A stretch of 64,000 bases of DNA from Limisphaera sp026417315. Its GTDB lineage: Bacteria; Verrucomicrobiota; Verrucomicrobiia; Limisphaerales; Limisphaeraceae. The DNA is taken from contig NZ_JBMVQY010000001.1 in the NCBI RefSeq assembly GCF_049537125.1, forward strand, positions 1,488,001 to 1,552,000. The letters are read 5' to 3'. Positions 1 to 7,210 of this stretch are shown here, piece by piece. Each line of letters opens with the position of its first letter. Within the stretch, counting starts at the first letter, position 1. Under the pieces are notes generated by a model. It was not told where the DNA came from. It was given only the letters and a program-made list of their open reading frames with translations, and ran no database searches. Made by a program: the position numbers and the translations under genes.

Positions 1-125
1 CTGCATCGAGGCAAATCCGTCGGGCCTCTCTGCTGTCCCACCAAAACCGGCAAGGTTCGAGTTCGGGTCCCCGGGCCCTGGGCCATCCCGCGGCCGCGGC
101 CGCCGTCAACCCCCTTTCCGGCCGG

Positions 126-1130
126 TCATTCCGCGCCGGTGGCCTGCAGACGCCGTTCCCGGCGCGCCCACCACCAGGCAATGAGGGTGCTGATCTCGTA
201 AAGGATGTGCACCGGAATGGCCATCAGGAACATCGTGAACGGATCGCCCGAGGGAGTCAGGAACGCACAAATCACCAGCTCCGCCACCACCCAGTAGGGT
301 CGGAAGTTGCGCAGCTTTTCATAATCCAGCAGCCCGATCTTCACCAGGGCCAGCAGGACGATGGGCAACTCGAAGCTCACGCCCATCACCAACATGAACA
401 TGCAGACAAAGGTGATGTAGTCCTCGGCCCGCCACTCGTCGGCACGAAACCCCAACCAGGCGGAAAACTGCACCGTCGCCCCCAGCGCCACCTCCAACAT
501 CACGAAGTAACAAAAGGCCATCCCCAGCAGGAACAGAAAGCCCCCGACGCCCAGCGCGCGCAGCACGAAACGTCTCTCGTGGACCTTCAAGGCGGGCAAC
601 ACGAACTGTCCGATGAAGTACAACATGAACGGCAGGGCCAGGACCAGCCCTCCGTACAACGCCAACTTGATGGCGACCATGAAGGCGCTGATCGGGCTGT
701 AGTTCTTCAGCAGGACGAACGGATCTTGTTCGGGCACGGGGGACTGCGCCTCGGGCTGCAGCGCCAGCACCCACTGGCCGTTCACGTGCATGGGCACCAC
801 GTTCAGGGCCTGCACGTTCGTCGACCAACCGGGTAACCATTGGCCGAGGGTGGATCGGTCCAGCCGCGCCAGCACATTGGTGCCCCAATGGACGGTGACC
901 AGCGAACCCGGCGGCGGCGTGTAGAAACGCGACGCCGCCTGAAGCGGGTAGGTCAAAAACCGCACCAGATGATCCCCTGCAACCAGACAGACCAGCATGG
1001 CCACCGCCAAGGAGGTAAACACCTTGATCAGTGTCCAGCGCAGGTCTTCCAGATGCTCCAGAAAGGGCTTGACCGGACCTCCTTCGCTTTCCTCCTCGTC
1101 GTAAAACGTCTCGTCTGCCTCGTCGGCCAT
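126..1130 (-). CDS. tatC: TatC, twin-arginine translocase receptor subunit
   Basis: Polytopic inner-membrane protein that recognises twin-arginine signal peptides and forms the Tat export pore with TatA. The 334-residue product has the N-terminal FLEHLEDLR motif (residues 23-31), about six membrane segments, the SFELPIVLL motif and the C-terminal TPSGDPFTMF segment that mark TatC. The first periplasmic loop (about residues 55-145) is much longer than in E. coli TatC; residues about 72-135 look like an insertion. The gene is 32 bp downstream of tatA. The window itself encodes likely Tat substrates (a GH116-type enzyme, a Gfo/Idh/MocA protein and a TIM-barrel protein with RR-motif leaders). Family assignment is secure; the role of the loop is unknown. 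Confidence 0.95.
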   Translation of the reverse strand: MADEADETFYDEEESEGGPVKPFLEHLEDLRWTLIKVFTSLAVAMLVCLVAGDHLVRFLTYPLQAASRFYTPPPGSLVTVHWGTNVLARLDRSTLGQWLPGWSTNVQALNVVPMHVNGQWVLALQPEAQSPVPEQDPFVLLKNYSPISAFMVAIKLALYGGLVLALPFMLYFIGQFVLPALKVHERRFVLRALGVGGFLFLLGMAFCYFVMLEVALGATVQFSAWLGFRADEWRAEDYITFVCMFMLVMGVSFELPIVLLALVKIGLLDYEKLRNFRPYWVVAELVICAFLTPSGDPFTMFLMAIPVHILYEISTLIAWWWARRERRLQATGAE

Positions 1131-1162
1131 CGCAGCCTGTCAGCACCAACAGTTGCCCGGAC

Positions 1163-1456
1163 TCAAGCCGTGGGCGGGTTGTGCGGTTGTGTCGGTTGCG
1201 AAGTCGGAGAGGCGGGACCGGAGGTGGAAGTCGGAGTCGGCGGCGGGACCGGCCGGGGCGGCGGAGGCGGTTCCTCGATCGCCCGCTCCAGCTCGCTCTG
1301 CACATCCTGCGTGGCTTTCTTGAACTCCTGAATGCCCTTGCCGAGGCCGCGGGCCAGTTCCGGCAGCTTTTTGGCCCCGAACAGCAGCAAAACGATCGCC
1401 AGGATGGCCACAATCTCGGGCCATCCAAGGAACGCCAACATGATCCCGTTCGTCAT
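1163..1456 (-). CDS. tatA: TatA/TatB-like translocase subunit
   Basis: Small single-span Tat component of about 97 residues. One N-terminal membrane helix (GWPEIVAILAIVLLLFG) is followed by the KKLPELARGLGKGIQEFKKA amphipathic helix typical of TatA/TatE, then a Pro/Ser/Thr-rich tail. The ATG at 1456 places the helix at the N terminus; the open frame extends upstream but encodes atypical sequence. An internal ATG at 1441 (MLAFLG) is an alternative start. It lies just upstream of tatC on the same strand. TatA and TatB cannot be separated with certainty from sequence; the FGAKKLPE motif favours TatA. Confidence 0.9.
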   Translation of the reverse strand: MTNGIMLAFLGWPEIVAILAIVLLLFGAKKLPELARGLGKGIQEFKKATQDVQSELERAIEEPPPPPRPVPPPTPTSTSGPASPTSQPTQPHNPPTA

Positions 1457-1673
1457 ATCTGCACCGTGCTTTCCCTTTGCCTGCGACCCGGTTTCTGCTG
1501 TTCGCTCTGCGTTGCCCTTGCTGAGTCCGACGCGAAGCCGCCCTGCAAGCCTCCGCACGAATGGGAAGGTGCAGGACCGTTCTGCGTCCCCGGACGCACT
1601 CTAGATCAACCCTGCCACTTGTAAAGGGGCAACCGCATTCGGCCCCCCGCGGCCAACCCCGCCCTTTCCCCAC

Positions 1674-2273
1674 TCACCGCGGCGGCGTCAGCAACACAAA
1701 TTCCGCCCGACGATTTTTCCGCCACGCTTCTTCGTTGTGTCCCGGGTCCACCGGACGATCCTCCCCGTAACTGATGGTGACGATACGCTCCGGGGCAATG
1801 CCCGCGGCCAGCAGGACCTCTCGCACCGCCAGGGCCCGTCGCTCTCCCAGGGCCCGGTTGTACTCCTCGGTGCCCCGTTCATCGCAGTGGCCCTCCACCT
1901 TCACGGCATGGAAGGGATTGGCCTTCAAGTGGGCGGCCACCACGTCAATCTTGGGCCGCTCCGAGGTCTTGATCACCGAGCTGTCAAAGTCAAAGTACAC
2001 GGTCTGCGCTTTGAAGGTCTCCCGGTCTTCGGGCCAGCCGTCGTACGAACCTCGTGGCGGCAACGGAGTACCCACCGGACTGGGCAGCTCGGTTTCCGTC
2101 ACCCCGGGCCCGACCGGCCCTCCAATGATCCCACCGGGCGCCGGTTCGCTCGGCCCCACCCGGGCCGGCGGGGGCAGGGGTGTGATCCCTGCCGGATTCT
2201 GCTTGCAGCCCGCCACCGCGACCACCAGTACCAGGGCCGCCACCCCCATCTGCAAAAATTTCGCCGTTTTCAT
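1674..2273 (-). CDS. pal: Pal, peptidoglycan-associated OmpA-family lipoprotein
   Basis: Outer-membrane lipoprotein that links the Tol complex to peptidoglycan. Starting at the ATG at 2273 gives 199 residues with a lipoprotein signal ending in the lipobox VAGC (Cys23), a Pro-rich linker, and a C-terminal OmpA domain containing YFDFDSSVIK, GHCDERGTEEYN and RRAEFVLL, the standard peptidoglycan-binding residues. It follows tolB by 22 bp, completing a tolQ-tolR-tonB/tolA-tolB-pal order. The frame is open further upstream, but that part overlaps tolB and lacks a signal sequence, so 2273 is preferred. Confidence 0.95.
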   Translation of the reverse strand: MKTAKFLQMGVAALVLVVAVAGCKQNPAGITPLPPPARVGPSEPAPGGIIGGPVGPGVTETELPSPVGTPLPPRGSYDGWPEDRETFKAQTVYFDFDSSVIKTSERPKIDVVAAHLKANPFHAVKVEGHCDERGTEEYNRALGERRALAVREVLLAAGIAPERIVTISYGEDRPVDPGHNEEAWRKNRRAEFVLLTPPR

Positions 2274-2295
2274 GTGTGTTTGGTTCAAAGCCGAC

Positions 2296-3477
2296 CTACC
2301 GCGCCCAGCTGGGCTGAGAACTGTTACCCGAAACCCGGGCCACATCCTTGACCTGCCGGGTGGCCACGTCAAGCAAAGACAGGACGCGCCGATCGCCCTG
2401 TCGCCTCGTAAAAATCAACGTGCGCGAGTTCGGCGCCCAGGAAGGATCCTCCCCGCTGACCAGCACGGTGGCGGCCCCGCCCTCCGCCGGCACCACACAG
2501 ATCTCGAACCCCCCCATTTGTGCGGTGAAAGCAATCCATTTACCGTCCGGCGACCAGTCCGGCTCGGACGGATTGGCCACCCCGGCCGTCCCAATCCGCT
2601 GAAGCTCCCCACCACCCGGCGAAATCCGCGCCAGCATCCGGCGCCCGGCTTGGCGGGTGGCAAAGCCGATCCAGCGCCCGTCCGGCGACCACGTCGGCGA
2701 AGACTCGTCTTCTCGACTGAACGTCAGGCGCTTCAAATCGCTGCCGTCCGCTCGGGCCACGTACAGCTCCGGCGCCCCGTCCTTGCTCAGGATCATGGCC
2801 ATGCGCTGACCGTCCGGTGAAATGGCCGCGCTCGTATTCAAACCCGGATGAGCCGCCACCACCTGGCGCTGCCCCGTCGTCAGGTCATGCCGCAAAATAT
2901 CCGGACTGCCACTTTTATAGCTGGTGTAGTAGAGCACCGGCCGACCCGGCACCCAACAGGGCGCAGCCACCAGACTCCGGTCCCGCGTCACCGGCCGGGC
3001 ACCATGCCCGTCATAATCGCTGACGTAAATCTCGCTGGTCCCCCCGCTCTCCACCTTGAAGGCAATCCGCGTCTGCGCAATCCCGGGCCGACCCGTCACT
3101 GCCAACACCACATCATCCGCCAGAGCATGCGCCTGTTGACGCAACGAGGCCCCACTGTACGCACGGGCAAACAACGCCGCCTGCGACACCCGATCCACCA
3201 GCGTGCCCTGCAACCCGGTCCCCGTCCGATTCCCCCGCAACTCATACTGGGCGGCATCGGGACCGACGATCTGGAAACCCGCCACCTCCAGATCGAACCG
3301 CAACACCGCAGCAACCTCCCCTTCGAATCCGGTCAGGGTAATCGGCACGGGCCGGGCCGTCCCCGGCTGCCACAACAACTCCCTGCGGATTTCGATCTCC
3401 TGGGCTGCCGCCGTCACACAAAACAAGACGGCCAGCCCCCACCCACTGCACCATCCCTGGTTCGTGCGTGTCTTCAT
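2296..3477 (-). CDS. tolB: TolB, periplasmic beta-propeller of the Tol-Pal system
   Basis: Periplasmic protein of 393 residues that binds Pal and couples the inner-membrane Tol proteins to the outer membrane. It has a signal peptide (cleavage likely near TAAAQ, about residue 25), an N-terminal TolB domain, and several PD40/WD40-like blades with repeated SPDG signatures (ISPDGQRMAM, WSPDGRWIGF, WSPDGKWIAF). The start ATG at 3477 overlaps the stop of the upstream tonB/tolA-like gene by the 4 bases ATGA, indicating translational coupling. Confidence 0.93.
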   Translation of the reverse strand: MKTRTNQGWCSGWGLAVLFCVTAAAQEIEIRRELLWQPGTARPVPITLTGFEGEVAAVLRFDLEVAGFQIVGPDAAQYELRGNRTGTGLQGTLVDRVSQAALFARAYSGASLRQQAHALADDVVLAVTGRPGIAQTRIAFKVESGGTSEIYVSDYDGHGARPVTRDRSLVAAPCWVPGRPVLYYTSYKSGSPDILRHDLTTGQRQVVAAHPGLNTSAAISPDGQRMAMILSKDGAPELYVARADGSDLKRLTFSREDESSPTWSPDGRWIGFATRQAGRRMLARISPGGGELQRIGTAGVANPSEPDWSPDGKWIAFTAQMGGFEICVVPAEGGAATVLVSGEDPSWAPNSRTLIFTRRQGDRRVLSLLDVATRQVKDVARVSGNSSQPSWAR

Positions 3478-4313
3478 CCGGTCAAACGCTTCGCCTTGAG
3501 ATTGAAATGAATGGTGAAAGTCCGCTGGTCCTCCCTGGCCCCCGCGGGAAACTCACGCCCGATCGTGCGCACCCGCTCCAACGTCCGCTGCACGGAAGCA
3601 TCCACGGCGGGATGACCCGACCCGCGCACAATGCGCGCGGACACCACCGTACCGTCGCGGGCAATGGTCACCGACGTGGTTACGGTGGCATCCTCGATGT
3701 CCAGGTCCGGCGGCACCAACCAGGCCCGCGTGTACACCGTCTTCACATACTGCGCGTAATTCGCATAGGCCTCTCCCCCCGGACCCGGCACCGCCACCTC
3801 GGCGCCGGAACTGGCCAGATCGCGAAGGCGGCTGAGCGCCTGATTGAGGGCCTCCTGGCGTGCGCGGGCCGCGGCTTCGGCCTCGCGACGTGCCTGCTCC
3901 GCCGCCGCGTCGCGAACACTGCGTTCTGCCTGGGAAGTCGCCCGCGGCCGCGTGACCAGCTTGGTGCTCACCTCCGGCAACCGCCGCGCGGGCGGCGTCG
4001 GCTGAGGTTTGGGCGAGGGTTCCGGCGGGGAAGTCGGCCGCGATGGCTGAACCGGAGTTTGCGACGCAGGCCGGGGTGGGGGAGGTTGGGGCTCGGGGAC
4101 CGGCGGGGCCGGCGGCGGAGGCTGCGCCCTCGGCTGGCCGCCGCCCGAGAAAGGTTCGTCCACCAACCGCGCCGGCAGAATCTCCAGGATCGGCAAATCC
4201 GGCACGGACGGACCCCGCGCCCGGAAGGCGGGTCCGAACACCAGCACTGCCGCCAAAAGGGCGTGCAGCACCAGCGACACGATCAAACCGCGCCTTTGCC
4301 ACCGATCCATCAT
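3474..4313 (-). CDS. TonB/TolA-like energy-transducing protein
   Basis: Inner-membrane-anchored periplasmic linker of 279 residues occupying the TolA position of the tol operon. It has one N-terminal membrane helix (LIVSLVLHALLAAVLVFG), a long Pro-rich stretch (about residues 65-140), an Ala/Arg/Glu-rich probable coiled coil, and a C-terminal TonB/TolA-type domain (TTSVTIARDGTVVSARIVRG). The start at 4313 is the first of two tandem ATGs and overlaps the tolR stop (ATGA). By position it should transmit proton-motive energy from TolQ/TolR to TolB/Pal. Service to the TonB-dependent receptor at 17332 is possible but not shown by the sequence. Confidence 0.85.
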   Translation of the reverse strand: MMDRWQRRGLIVSLVLHALLAAVLVFGPAFRARGPSVPDLPILEILPARLVDEPFSGGGQPRAQPPPPAPPVPEPQPPPPRPASQTPVQPSRPTSPPEPSPKPQPTPPARRLPEVSTKLVTRPRATSQAERSVRDAAAEQARREAEAAARARQEALNQALSRLRDLASSGAEVAVPGPGGEAYANYAQYVKTVYTRAWLVPPDLDIEDATVTTSVTIARDGTVVSARIVRGSGHPAVDASVQRTLERVRTIGREFPAGAREDQRTFTIHFNLKAKRLTG

Positions 4314-4726
4314 CGTCGTACCGGTTCGGTCCGCAGCGAAAACCGCGTGATCCCATGCCGTTGGCACCGGTCCAACAGGGCCGCCACATGTCGATACGGC
4401 CCGCTTTCGTCCGCCCGGATGTACACCACCAGGTTCGGGTTCACGCGAAACTCCTGCGCCAACTGCGCCTCCAGCTGATCCAGTCGCACCGGCCTCCGGT
4501 CCAGATAATACACGCCCTGGGCGGTGATCTCCACGGTGCGCACCTGGCGCGGATCCAGCGGCCGGTCCGGCTGCCCGCCCTCCGGGAGTTTCAACGGAAT
4601 GCTCTGCTCCAGCAACGGGGTCGTGATTACGAAGATGATCAACAACACGAACGCCAGATCCAGCAAGGGCGTGATGTTGATCTCGCTCAGCGTGACCAGG
4701 TGCGTTCGTTGACTGAACCGGCGCAT
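4310..4726 (-). CDS. tolR: TolR/ExbD-family proton-channel subunit
   Basis: Inner-membrane protein of 138 residues with a single transmembrane helix containing the conserved channel aspartate in PLLDLAFVLLIIF; the Asp is residue 23, the same number as in E. coli TolR. A periplasmic ExbD/TolR domain follows. It is separated by 22 bp from tolQ and overlaps the downstream tonB/tolA-like start. With TolQ it forms the proton-driven motor. TolR is preferred over ExbD because tolB and pal follow in the same operon. Confidence 0.92.
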   Translation of the reverse strand: MRRFSQRTHLVTLSEINITPLLDLAFVLLIIFVITTPLLEQSIPLKLPEGGQPDRPLDPRQVRTVEITAQGVYYLDRRPVRLDQLEAQLAQEFRVNPNLVVYIRADESGPYRHVAALLDRCQRHGITRFSLRTEPVRR

Positions 4727-4748
4727 GGCAGGCTCCTCCGGCCCCGCA

Positions 4749-5483
4749 TCAATCCTCGGCCAAAAACTCCGTTTCCATCTTCGACGCCAGCTCCTGGGCG
4801 AAATTGTCCAGCTCCACCGTCAGCACCCGCAGGTGATGCAAAAGCCAGTTGTAACCAAACATCGAGGGAATGGCCACCAACAAACCGGCCACCGTGGTGA
4901 TGAGCGCGGCCGCCACCCCCGGCGCCATGGCCGTCAGCGTGGCCGTGCCCTGCTGCGCCACGCCGGCAAAGGTGCTCATCACGCCCCAAACCGTGCCCAA
5001 CAGCCCCAGAAACGGGGCCCCGCTCACCGCAATGGCCAACAGAATCAAACCCGATTCCAGTTTCAAGGCCTCCTGCGCCACCGCATTCTCGAGGACGCGT
5101 TTGACATGTTCCATGCCCTTCAGCGACACATGCCGGCGCCGCGTTTCCCCATCGGCCCCCCGCAGGCGTGCATCCAGTTCGGCACAACCGGCCTGATACA
5201 CCACAAACAAAGGGCATCCCTCCGCCTCCACGCGCCGATCGAACAACTCCAACAAGCGCTTCTGCGATCGAAAGGCCGACAGAAAATATTGATTGAGCTT
5301 CCGCGCCCGCCGCATCTGCAGGGCTTTCGAAATCATGACCGACCAGGCCATGATCGAAAACAGGAACAGGCAAATGATGATGACCTTGCCCTCGGGCCGG
5401 GCCTGGCTCCAAATGTAAACCAGCTCCCACTCGGTGGACAGCGGTCGCGCCACCGCAGCTGCAAAAAAAAGGGGTTCTTTCAT
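4749..5483 (-). CDS. tolQ: TolQ/ExbB-family motor subunit
   Basis: Polytopic MotA/TolQ/ExbB-family protein (about 244 residues) that forms the stator with TolR. Three hydrophobic segments are visible: VIIICLFLFSIMAWSVM near residues 34-50, a central one (ILLAIAVSGAPFLGLLGTVW), and AAALITTVAGLLVAIPSM. The GLLGTVWGVMSTF motif is family-typical. Start: ATG at 5483, preceded by GAAGGA about ten bases upstream; a GTG two codons earlier is an alternative. It is the first gene of the tol-tat block. Confidence 0.92.
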   Translation of the reverse strand: MKEPLFFAAAVARPLSTEWELVYIWSQARPEGKVIIICLFLFSIMAWSVMISKALQMRRARKLNQYFLSAFRSQKRLLELFDRRVEAEGCPLFVVYQAGCAELDARLRGADGETRRRHVSLKGMEHVKRVLENAVAQEALKLESGLILLAIAVSGAPFLGLLGTVWGVMSTFAGVAQQGTATLTAMAPGVAAALITTVAGLLVAIPSMFGYNWLLHHLRVLTVELDNFAQELASKMETEFLAED

Positions 5484-5806
5484 GCCCACACGTCCTTCAC
5501 TACCGCTCCAGGTCGTAGAGGAACCGATGCGCCGGGCGGAACGTGACGACGGTCCGGATCTTCACGGGCGAGATCCGAACGATTCGGACGGCGCACTTGA
5601 TACCGCTGCCGAACCGCCCATGCCAAGGCTTTTCGCACGCGCCGCCTCAGCATGCCGCGCCCGGGCGGAGCAGCCTCTCAAACCGCCCGTCCGGAACACT
5701 CCGACTGCCCCGGCCCCCTTTCCGAATCTCCGGCCGGCCCGGAGGAAAAAAGACCGGCGGCCCCGGGGGACCGCCGGCGGATCGCAGGCTGTGGGTGTGC
5801 CCCGCG
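5484..5806. other. Intergenic region between gap and tolQ
   Basis: No convincing coding sequence. It contains the gap terminator (5746-5777) and presumably the promoter for the tol-tat block, but I could not identify a clear -35/-10 pair for the latter. Confidence 0.6.
5746..5777 (-). terminator. Rho-independent terminator downstream of gap
   Basis: Read on the minus strand, a 7-bp GC stem (CCGGCGG/CCGCCGG; plus-strand arms 5754-5760 and 5771-5777) with a ten-base loop is followed by TCTTTTTT. It lies about 30 bp beyond the gap stop codon and would insulate gap from the tol-tat block. Confidence 0.85.
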
Positions 5807-6856
5807 TCAAATGCCCTTCTGGATCATGTGCTTGAGCAAATCGCCCACGCGGCAGCTGTAGCCCCACTCGTTGTCGTACCAGCTCACCAGCTTGAAGAAG
5901 CGCTTGTTCAGTTCAATGCCCGAGCCTTCATCGTAGATCGAGGACAACGGACAATGGATGAAGTCGGTGCTGACCACCTCCTCGTTGGTGTAACCAAGAA
6001 TGCCCTTCAGGTAGGTCTCGCTGGCCCGTTTCATGGCCGCGCTGATCTCGGCATAGCTGGTCTCCTTCACCGTGCGCACGGTCAGATCCACCACCGACAC
6101 CGTCGGGACCGGCACCCGGAACGCCATCCCGGTCAGCTTGCCCTTGACCTCGGGCAGCACCAGACCCACCGCCTTGGCCGCCCCCGTGCTGGAGGGAATC
6201 AAATTGATCGCCGCCGTGCGGCCGCCCTTCCAGTCCTTCTTGCTGGGGCCATCGACCACCTTCTGCGTGGCCGTGTAGGCATGGACCGTGGTCATCAGGC
6301 CCTCTTCGACGCCGAAGCCCTCCTTCAGCAACACGTACACCAGCGGCGCCAGACAGTTGGTGGTGCAGGAAGCATTGGAAACGATGTGATGTCGGGACGG
6401 GTCGTACTTGTCATGGTTGACCCCCATGACCACGGTCAGGCAATCCCCCTTGGCCGGCGCGGTGATGATCACTTTCTTGGCCCCGGCCGTCAGGTGACCC
6501 TTGGCCTTCTCCACGTCCGTGAACAGGCCGGTGGCCTCGATCACCACGTCCACCCCCAGATCCTTCCACGGCAACTGCGACGGATCCTTGGCGCTCACCA
6601 CCTGCATCCGGTGGCCGTTCACAATGAGAATGTCGTCATCCGGCCGGTCCGGGCTGGATTTCTCCGAGGCGATGGTGCCCTGAAACCGCCCCTGGGTGGA
6701 ATCGTACTTCAGCAGGTAGCCCAGGTTGTCCGCCGGAACAATGTCGCCCACCGCCACCACGTCAATGTCCCGGCCCACCATGCCCTGCTCCACCAGCGCG
6801 CGGTACACCAGCCGTCCAATCCGGCCGAATCCGTTGATCGCAACTTTGACTGCCAT
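5807..6856 (-). CDS. gap: Glyceraldehyde-3-phosphate dehydrogenase, type I
   Basis: Cytoplasmic glycolytic enzyme that converts glyceraldehyde-3-phosphate, NAD+ and phosphate to 1,3-bisphosphoglycerate. The 349-residue product has an N-terminal Rossmann motif (INGFGRIGR), the active-site SNASCTTN with Cys164, the catalytic histidine in TTVHAYTATQ (His192) and the SSTGAAKAVG motif. The length is usual for the family. It appears monocistronic: a candidate promoter lies at 6906-6933 and a strong terminator follows the stop codon. Cofactor preference (NAD versus NADP) cannot be settled here. Confidence 0.97.
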   Translation of the reverse strand: MAVKVAINGFGRIGRLVYRALVEQGMVGRDIDVVAVGDIVPADNLGYLLKYDSTQGRFQGTIASEKSSPDRPDDDILIVNGHRMQVVSAKDPSQLPWKDLGVDVVIEATGLFTDVEKAKGHLTAGAKKVIITAPAKGDCLTVVMGVNHDKYDPSRHHIVSNASCTTNCLAPLVYVLLKEGFGVEEGLMTTVHAYTATQKVVDGPSKKDWKGGRTAAINLIPSSTGAAKAVGLVLPEVKGKLTGMAFRVPVPTVSVVDLTVRTVKETSYAEISAAMKRASETYLKGILGYTNEEVVSTDFIHCPLSSIYDEGSGIELNKRFFKLVSWYDNEWGYSCRVGDLLKHMIQKGI

Positions 6857-7210
6857 AGGTTTCGTTTTGTCTTCCTTGTTGTCCTTGCCAGAAACTTAAG
6901 CAAGCATGCTAGCCGACGAACCGCGCCGGTCAACCCGCTTTTCCTCGTCCACCCCTGTGTCGCCGGCCGCGCGTCCCGGCGAACCAGGCAGCCCAGTCCG
7001 GCCTTCGCACCCGCCCGGACGCTTCAAAGAGGTCCGGGGGTCGGTTGGGGATTGGGACCCACGACTCCGGCGCCCGGACTCGAAAGGTCCGCCGGGCGCT
7101 GGGGGTTGTCTCCCCGCGCCGTCGCCACCCCGCGGTCCCTGCCCACCAATCGCCGGGCCGGCGGCCCGGGGGGCGTTGCGCCCTGCCGCAATGCCCTGGT
7201 CCGGGTCGCT
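6857..7210. other. Intergenic region upstream of gap
   Basis: 354 bp between the glycosidase stop and the gap start. Apart from the candidate gap promoter near 6906-6933 I see no gene or RNA. Confidence 0.6.
6906..6933 (-). promoter_or_regulatory. Candidate sigma-70-type promoter of gap
   Basis: On the minus strand TTGACC (plus 6928-6933) and TAGCAT (plus 6906-6911) are separated by 16 bp. Transcription would start roughly 45 bases before the gap ATG. This is pattern recognition only. Confidence 0.4.
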
